A stretch of 64,000 bases of DNA, taken from NCBI RefSeq assembly GCF_001746915.1, contig NZ_MJGC01000035.1:1-64000 (forward strand), in the 5' to 3' direction. Below are positions 59,328-64,000 of the stretch, piece after piece. Below the pieces are notes generated by a model. The model was not told the origin of the DNA. It did no database searches and saw only the letters and a program-made list of their open reading frames with translations. Position 1 is the stretch's first letter. Every line of letters starts with the position of its first letter. The position numbers and the translations under genes are program-made. This DNA is from Desertifilum tharense IPPAS B-1220. Its GTDB lineage: Bacteria; Cyanobacteriota; Cyanobacteriia; Cyanobacteriales; Desertifilaceae.

Positions 59328-59704
59328 CGATTTCTACGCCCCCAATTGCGATGCAAAGCCGTGCAACTACAGAAAATGTAACTGTTATGTAACCGAGGTG
59401 GATTCTATTACGTTTTCTATCCTGAGTCTAGTCAGGTCAATCAATTTAGTGTCCGAATCCACTGACCTCTTTTCGGAATCTGCCATTATATCCTGAGTTA
59501 GGCATCTTATTTCAGGACAATCTTGAAATAGATGTGGGACTCAGGTATGGTCTGGCATCTTTCTTGTAGGATAGGGGATCTAACAACCCACCTGCGGAAA
59601 CTGCACCCCCGAATTGAAAGTTTTGCGTTTTGACCCGACTCAATGAGTTCAGGTTCGGCTACAGTATAAACGTTGGCGAAAAAAACAAGGGTAAATTAGA
59701 TCTC
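59328..59704. promoter_or_regulatory. Palindrome-rich divergent region between mreB and ssb
   Basis: The 377-bp gap holds at least three inverted repeats: CCTGA-GTCTAG-TCAGG (59421-59436), AGGTCA...TGACCT (59434-59468) and a long one at 59492-59545. In the last, CCTGAGT pairs with ACTCAGG outside and CATCT-ATTTCA pairs with TGAAAT-AGATG inside, with one bulge. That makes about 18 pairs in 54 nt, capped by a 9-nt loop. The two genes are divergent, so this is not a terminator. It could be a regulatory site, a small RNA or a miniature repeat element. No ORF was recognised. Confidence 0.5.
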
Positions 59705-60061
59705 ATGAGTCTCAATGTTGTAACCTTAGTCGGTCGCGTGGGTGGCGATCCGGATGTCAAATATTTTGAATCGGGTGCGGTAAAATGCCGTCTAACGCTT
59801 GCTGTCGATCGCCGCAGCCGCAATCAAGACCAACCGGATTGGTTCAATTTAGAATTGTGGGGCAAAACGGCCGAAGTTGCAGCCAATTATGTTCGCAAAG
59901 GCAAACAAATTGCTGTCACGGGATCTCTAAAGCTAGATTACTGGCAAGATCGAGGAAGTGGGGCGCAGCGTTCCTCTCCTGTCATTGTGGTTAATAATCT
60001 GGAATTACTGGGTTCAAAGCGGGATGATGAGGCAAATTCTCACAATCAGGGCGAGTTTTAA
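59705..60061 (+). CDS. ssb: Single-stranded DNA-binding protein
   Basis: The protein has 118 residues from ATG 59705 (MSLNVVTLVGRVGGDP). The OB-fold motifs VKYFESGAVKCRLTLAVDRR and WFNLELWGKTAEVAANYVRKG then QIAVTGSLKLDYW are characteristic. The C-terminus ends in NSHNQGEF and lacks the acidic DDDIPF-like tip that usually recruits partner proteins, though it keeps a final Phe. It coats single-stranded DNA in replication and repair. An upstream in-frame start at 59630 is unlikely, as the extra 25 residues do not resemble the family. Confidence 0.95.
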   Translation: MSLNVVTLVGRVGGDPDVKYFESGAVKCRLTLAVDRRSRNQDQPDWFNLELWGKTAEVAANYVRKGKQIAVTGSLKLDYWQDRGSGAQRSSPVIVVNNLELLGSKRDDEANSHNQGEF

Positions 60062-60068
60062 GCGTTAG

Positions 60069-60098
60069 CGGGAGTTTTGAGCAGACTCAGAACTCCCG
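60069..60098. terminator. Bidirectional hairpin between ssb and SIMPL genes
   Basis: CGGGAGTTTTGAG (60069-60081) pairs with CTCAGAACTCCCG (60086-60098), a 13-bp stem with one T-G wobble and a 4-nt loop. It lies between convergent genes (stops at 60061 and 60110) and can serve both, though T-tracts are short. Confidence 0.8.
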
Positions 60099-60109
60099 TA
60101 CTGCTAGGC

Positions 60110-60880
60110 TTAATACTGAATTTCTAAGGTGACGATCGCATTCACTTGCTGTTCGCCGCCGACAATGGGGGTTTTGGCGTCTGCGGCTTGTTCGGCCATG
60201 TTCATCATCCCTCGAAACATTGGCGGGGGTGGGGCGCTAGCATTATTAATTTGGATGCTGACAATATCTCGGCGTCGGAGATTTAAAGATTCTAGAACGG
60301 CGTCTGCTTGTTGTTGAGCATCTTGCGTGGCGCGGCGTAGGGCTTGTTTTTGGGCATCTGCGATCGCGCTATCAGTTGCCGTAAAGTTTACCCCATCCAC
60401 GCGGGTTGCACCAGCTTTCACCGCATCGTCAATCAGGGTTCCGGCGCGTTCGGTATTCACCCGAAAACTCACGGTATTCACGCCCGTATATCCCGTTAAG
60501 CGTTGGGTATTGCCAGAATAATCATAAACTGGATTGAGGCGAACGCCTGTTGTTTCCAGCTTTTCCACATTTCGGGCTTTCAGGAGTTCAACCACGGCGG
60601 AAGAACGCCGCGCCACTTCTCGCTGTACCTCTTCAGAGGTTCTGCCTTGCACCTCGACACCTAGTTGAACTTGAGTTATCGTGGTGGGGATTCGTTCAAT
60701 ACCTTGACCGCTGACTGTTAAGGTTCGCATGGTTCGTTCTTGGGCAACAACAGGACGAGAAGTGGAAAATACACCCGTAGCCGTCAAGGTAATGCCAAGT
60801 ACACCCGCCGCCGCTAAGGGCAAAACCGATAGCCGAACCCAAGAAGACGATAAAAATTTGGAAGGAACAGAAGAATGCAT
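60110..60880 (-). CDS. SIMPL domain periplasmic protein (DUF541)
   Basis: The 256-residue protein has a signal/anchor (about 16-34, LSVLPLAAAGVLGITLTATG). The SIMPL domain follows: RTLTVSGQGIERIPTTITQV then QLGVEVQGRTSEEVQREVARRS, and the closing DIVSIQINNASAPPPP. It is an oxidative-stress or unknown-function periplasmic family (SIMPL/BP26). In other bacteria BP26 forms ring-like assemblies; a role here is not evident. It shares a bidirectional terminator with ssb. Its promoter lies in the 197-bp gap before the GNAT gene. Confidence 0.88.
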   Translation of the reverse strand: MHSSVPSKFLSSSWVRLSVLPLAAAGVLGITLTATGVFSTSRPVVAQERTMRTLTVSGQGIERIPTTITQVQLGVEVQGRTSEEVQREVARRSSAVVELLKARNVEKLETTGVRLNPVYDYSGNTQRLTGYTGVNTVSFRVNTERAGTLIDDAVKAGATRVDGVNFTATDSAIADAQKQALRRATQDAQQQADAVLESLNLRRRDIVSIQINNASAPPPPMFRGMMNMAEQAADAKTPIVGGEQQVNAIVTLEIQY

Positions 60881-61077
60881 AAGATTGGACTTCTCCTCAC
60901 CTAGGAGTTAGTGATAGAGCAGTAGACGCAAAGCTTCAGACGGTAACGACTGCATCGAAGAGGGTCTACTCGCTTTTTGTGATAGTCCTAATCTGACATT
61001 TGCCTCGGTGAAAGTGGTGTTGGTTACAGTTTTAGTTACTGAAATTGTCGGTATCTTCAGCGGGAAATTTTGCCAAC

Positions 61078-61566
61078 TCAGCCTTGAGAGAGGGTTTTGA
61101 GGGCATCCCCCGTAACCCGACAAATCCGCCAATCTGGGAGAACTTTGGCTCCCCGGCTTTGATAGAATGCGATCGCGGGTTCGTTCCAATCCAAAACCGC
61201 CCATTCCAATCGCCCATAGTTGCGTTCAATCGCTAACTGGGCTAAGTACGAGAGTAACTGCGTACCTATCCCTAAATTGCGGTATTCGGACAAAACAAAT
61301 AAATCTTCTAAATAAATTCCTGGCTTTGTCAAAAACGTAGAATAGTTGCGAAAAAACAAAGCAAACCCCACCGCCTTCCCTTCTACCTCCGCCAACACCG
61401 CCTCAACGTAAGGTGTATCGCCAAACAAATGCTCCCGAAGCGCCTCAACTGTTCCCGTCACTTCATGGGAAAGTTTTTCATACTCCGCTAAGGCTTGAAT
61501 CAATTGAAAAATCGCAGTCACATCTTCAGCAGCAGCCAAGCGTAGGTTTACAGAAATTTTAGACAT
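61078..61566 (-). CDS. GNAT family N-acetyltransferase
   Basis: The 162-residue protein has the complete GNAT fold: [20 protein letters not shown] (motif A, about 84-103, R-x-x-G-x-G) and [20 protein letters not shown] (motif B, about 120-139). The pattern is that of the spermidine/diamine acetyltransferase-like (SAT/thialysine) subgroup, in which LEDLFV and WNEPAI are typical. It likely acetylates a small amine. The start ATG at 61566 directly borders the GGGAGTT repeat array. Confidence 0.9.
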   Translation of the reverse strand: MSKISVNLRLAAAEDVTAIFQLIQALAEYEKLSHEVTGTVEALREHLFGDTPYVEAVLAEVEGKAVGFALFFRNYSTFLTKPGIYLEDLFVLSEYRNLGIGTQLLSYLAQLAIERNYGRLEWAVLDWNEPAIAFYQSRGAKVLPDWRICRVTGDALKTLSQG

Positions 61567-61870
61567 AGGGGGAAGAAGGGAGTTGGGAATTGGGAGTTAG
61601 GGGTTGGGGAAGAAGGGAATTGGGAGTTGGGAGTTAGGGGTTGGGGAAGAAGGGAATTGGGAGTTGGGAGTTGGGAGTTAGGGGTTGGGGAAGAAGAGAT
61701 AGAAAAACTTGGTAACTATTAACTCAGCACTGTCTTCCCCCTCACCCTCTTCTTCCCTCGGAACTCGGAACTCGGAACTTTGCACTCACTTTCCCCCAAC
61801 CTATTCCCCACTCGGAACTCGGAACTCGGAACTTTGCACTTACTTCCCCACTCAGCACTCAGCACTTTAC
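61567..61870. repeat. GGGAGTT, GGAACTC and CTCAGCA heptanucleotide arrays
   Basis: GGGAGTT/GGGAATT units alternate with GGGGTTGGGGAAGAA (61567-61690). The conserved tail seen at 136-175 follows (61686-61725), then two GGAACTC arrays (61760-61778 and 61814-61833) and CTCAGCA units (61851-61876) that run up to the stop of the gene at 61883. It is the same repeat assemblage as 1-376, so both regions derive from one family. Confidence 0.85.
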
Positions 61871-61882
61871 ACTCAGCACTCT

Positions 61883-62719
61883 TTACCGTTCTGTCACCCG
61901 CAAGCGTTGGGTAATCATGGTCATACCACCACCCCGAATTAATACTACAGAAATCCAGCGTTCTTCGGGTCTGGCAGGGGCGACAGCTTGTTTGTAGATA
62001 CCGCCAGCAGAGAGTAAATCTAAATTAGCGGGTAAGGTTGTCAGATAATTATTGGCTCTCGCAGGCATTTCGCTAACGCCACCGAGGAGTAAATCATTGC
62101 CTAATGGTTCTTGAACAATGGCATCTAAGCTGTAGCGTTGTCCAATTCTGACCTGTTCGGGTAAATTCATTCTGACGGTTGGTGGATTATCTCCAGCCGT
62201 GACTTCGGTGCGTTCGCTGAGGATATCTTGGCGGACGATTCTACCATTTTCAACCCGTTGGCGAGAGCGAATTGTAGATTTGAACTGTTGGGTTTGTCCT
62301 TTAACGTCTTGCTCGCCGCTGACTAGGGTTTCGGTTTCTACAATAAAGGCTGTGCCTTCCGGTCGCCAAGAGAGGATGGTGGTATCGTAGGTCAACTGGG
62401 GGTAGCGTTTCCACAGTTGAGACAGCGTATCGGAGAGTCTTCTGTGGGTTAAGCCGTCAGAATGGGCTAAATTGCGATCGTAAAATTGCATAACCTCTCT
62501 GAGTTTGCGCTGATTTGCCATCTCGTCAATTTGCTCGATGAGGGTTGCTAGCGCGGCTGGAGGGGTTTGAGAGGTTTGGGCGCGAACCAAATTAGGGTAT
62601 ATTAAGGCTCCGGAACACCAAATCGATACGCCTAAAGCGAGGGGCGCAATCCGAGCGGGGGACAGATGGCGGTAAGCTGTTTTCAGGAGACGGGGTAGGG
62701 AAGTCAAACGGTTATGCAT
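61883..62719 (-). CDS. Secreted hypothetical protein with possible NTF2-like domain
   Basis: The 278-residue protein has an N-terminal hydrophobic segment (about 23-45, IAPLALGVSIWCSGALIYPN) acting as signal peptide. Residues about 58-165 (LIEQIDEMANQRKLREVMQFYD then HRRLSDTLSQLWKRYPQLTYDT) have the helix-then-strands layout of an NTF2/SnoaL-like fold. The C-terminal part is beta-rich (VRMNLPEQVRIGQRYSLDAIVQ, then PLGNDLLLGG). Role is unknown. Its stop lies against a CTCAGCA heptamer array. Family assignment is tentative. Confidence 0.7.
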   Translation of the reverse strand: MHNRLTSLPRLLKTAYRHLSPARIAPLALGVSIWCSGALIYPNLVRAQTSQTPPAALATLIEQIDEMANQRKLREVMQFYDRNLAHSDGLTHRRLSDTLSQLWKRYPQLTYDTTILSWRPEGTAFIVETETLVSGEQDVKGQTQQFKSTIRSRQRVENGRIVRQDILSERTEVTAGDNPPTVRMNLPEQVRIGQRYSLDAIVQEPLGNDLLLGGVSEMPARANNYLTTLPANLDLLSAGGIYKQAVAPARPEERWISVVLIRGGGMTMITQRLRVTER

Positions 62720-62814
62720 GGGTATAGGGCAAAAGGGGTTGAGGGTTTGTGCTGGAGTCCGCTAGCAACTCAGAATTGATTCTAAGTTAACTTACGTCTG
62801 CGAGCAGAATTTTA

Positions 62815-63879
62815 ATGGTAAATTCACCCGTGAGATTGTTAATTGCAGCCAGCGGTACCGGAGGACATTTGTTTCCGGCGCTTGCGGTTGCCGAACAACT
62901 GAGCGATTATCAGATTGAGTGGCTTGGAGTGCCCAATCGGTTAGAAACGCAACTGGTTCCAGAGAAATATCCCCTCCATGCGATCGCAGTTGAAGGGTTT
63001 CAGCAACGCCTTGGCTTTGGTAGCCTTAGAATCTTGGCAGGGTTAGTTGGTTCCATCCAAGCTTGTCGAAAATTGCTCAAAACGGGTCAATTTCAGGGAG
63101 TTTTTACCACGGGAGGCTATATTGCCGCTCCGATTATTCTAGCGGCTCGTTCTCTGGGAATTCCGGTGATTTTGCACGAATCGAACGCTTTTCCGGGGAA
63201 GGTGACGCGCCTGTTTGCACCGCTTTGCACGGTGGCCGCAGTGGGCTTTGAGGCGGCGTCTGAGCGGTTATCGCGGGCCAAGACAATGTATGCCGGAACT
63301 CCGGTTAGAGGGCAGTTCTACGAGCCGCAAGCGTGCGATCTGCCGATTCCTCAAGGTGTCCCGGTGGTTGTGGTGGTTGGGGGTTCCCAAGGCGCGATCG
63401 CAGTGAATAAACTCGTTCGAGAAGCTGCCCCCGCCTGGTTTGAAACGGGTGCCTATGTGGTGCATTTAACGGGGGAAAATGACGCTGAAGCTGATAGCCT
63501 GCAACATCCCCAGTATTTAGCTATGCCGTTCTATAACAATATGGCGGGTCTGTTTCAACGCGCAACCCTAGCAATTAGCCGTTCTGGTGCCGGAACGCTC
63601 ACTGAATTAGCCATAACCCAAACTCCGGCGATTTTGATTCCCTATCCGTTCGCCGCCGACGATCATCAAGCCTACAATGCCGCTATTTTTGCAGAAACCG
63701 GAGCGGCTGAGGTCTACCGTCAAGCAGATTTAACCCCTCAATTGTTGAAAACTAAGGTGCTGGAATTATTGCACGATCCAGAACGCTTGGGACAAATGCG
63801 CTCAAAAATGTCAGCACTCGCAGTTCCCGATAGTTCCGAACGCTTGGCTAAGATTGTTCGTCAAGTGGTGAAAGGGTAA
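62815..63879 (+). CDS. murG: UDP-N-acetylglucosamine--N-acetylmuramyl-(pentapeptide) pyrophosphoryl-undecaprenol N-acetylglucosamine transferase
   Basis: The 354-residue GT28 enzyme adds GlcNAc to lipid I to make lipid II, the last cytoplasmic step of peptidoglycan synthesis. LLIAASGTGGHLFPALAVAE is the N-terminal glycine-rich loop. GVFTTGGYIAAPIILAARSL with ILHESNAFPGKVTR forms the acceptor site. VVVGGSQGAIAVNKLV and SRSGAGTLTELAITQTPAIL, then PYPFAADDHQ, form the UDP-GlcNAc site. It acts at the membrane inner face. With dacB, the M23 peptidase and mreBCD it adds to the wall-related genes in this window, though none is adjacent. Confidence 0.96.
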   Translation: MVNSPVRLLIAASGTGGHLFPALAVAEQLSDYQIEWLGVPNRLETQLVPEKYPLHAIAVEGFQQRLGFGSLRILAGLVGSIQACRKLLKTGQFQGVFTTGGYIAAPIILAARSLGIPVILHESNAFPGKVTRLFAPLCTVAAVGFEAASERLSRAKTMYAGTPVRGQFYEPQACDLPIPQGVPVVVVVGGSQGAIAVNKLVREAAPAWFETGAYVVHLTGENDAEADSLQHPQYLAMPFYNNMAGLFQRATLAISRSGAGTLTELAITQTPAILIPYPFAADDHQAYNAAIFAETGAAEVYRQADLTPQLLKTKVLELLHDPERLGQMRSKMSALAVPDSSERLAKIVRQVVKG

Positions 63880-64000
63880 AGCAATCAATTCCCCTTTTCA
63901 AACATTGGGGATCGCTTTTAATTGTGTAAAGTTTTGTGCCCTGTCGGGCATCTATTTCTGGAGAAAGATGTAAATAACTCCCAGAAAGTTGATGCTAAAG
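63880..64000. other. Intergenic tail after murG
   Basis: These 121 bases hold a weak inverted repeat (TCCCC ... GGGGA at about 63890-63911) followed by CGCTTTT, a possible terminator for murG. No ORF was recognised before the window ends. Confidence 0.4.

Overview
This window reads as chromosome from a filamentous, non-heterocystous-type cyanobacterium. The evidence is the very frequent GCGATCGC (HIP1) octamer, a Mg-protoporphyrin IX methyltransferase (chlorophyll synthesis), a cytochrome b6 cofactor-assembly (CCB-type) protein, a DUF6464 protein, an rbp-rpsU pair, RTX surface proteins, and heptanucleotide tandem repeats (GGGAGTT, CTCAGCA, GGAACTC) between genes. I cannot assign a genus. No rRNA, convincing tRNA, CRISPR array or prophage was seen.

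Layout. 1-3 kb: heptanucleotide repeats, then a translationally coupled DrrAB-like ABC exporter (minus strand). 3.2-14.1 kb: a minus-strand exopolysaccharide locus of Wzx/Wzy type with three GT2 transferases, a flippase, a polymerase/ligase-like protein, a chain-length protein, an outer-membrane export protein, a GT4 transferase and a hexapeptide acyltransferase. An alkaline-phosphatase-superfamily hydrolase follows beyond a terminator. 16.2-24.4 kb: fmt, DUF6464, an IS200/IS605 element with divergent tnpA/tnpB, two peptidoglycan peptidases (M23 and DacB), a tnpB-only element, a CCB-like gene and a DUF456 gene.

24.8-33.0 kb: a repeated surface module. An RTX protein followed by a beta-helix protein occurs twice, and ftsX lies between the copies on the other strand. 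33.1-40.4 kb: def, a small membrane protein, and a signalling/proteolysis neighbourhood. That neighbourhood holds an FHA-PrsW membrane protease on plus, facing a minus-strand run of zinc-ribbon/kinase-like/PP2C phosphatase, CHAT-FHA caspase-like protease and an unknown helical protein. I consider this the most interesting protein system here.

40.6-55 kb: housekeeping and accessory genes: alpha/beta hydrolase, rbp-rpsU, GNAT, transglutaminase-like, PlsC-like, metallophosphoesterase, ABC-F, recQ, an SLC12/APC-type transporter, an unknown protein and an AbgT transporter. 55-64 kb: a strongly structured intergenic region before chlM, small membrane proteins, mreBCD, a palindrome-rich region between mreB and ssb, a SIMPL protein, a GNAT, more heptanucleotide repeats, a secreted protein and murG.

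At the DNA level, several intergenic repeat families recur at distant sites, often directly against gene ends. They include a roughly 65-nt unit at 3.1 and 45.0 kb, a G-rich unit at 0.3 and 48.0 kb, a CCCCTCACCC hairpin unit at 43.8 and 54.95 kb, and a 40-nt tail next to GGGAGTT arrays at 0.15 and 61.7 kb. Functional calls come from motif recognition only; no database search was run.
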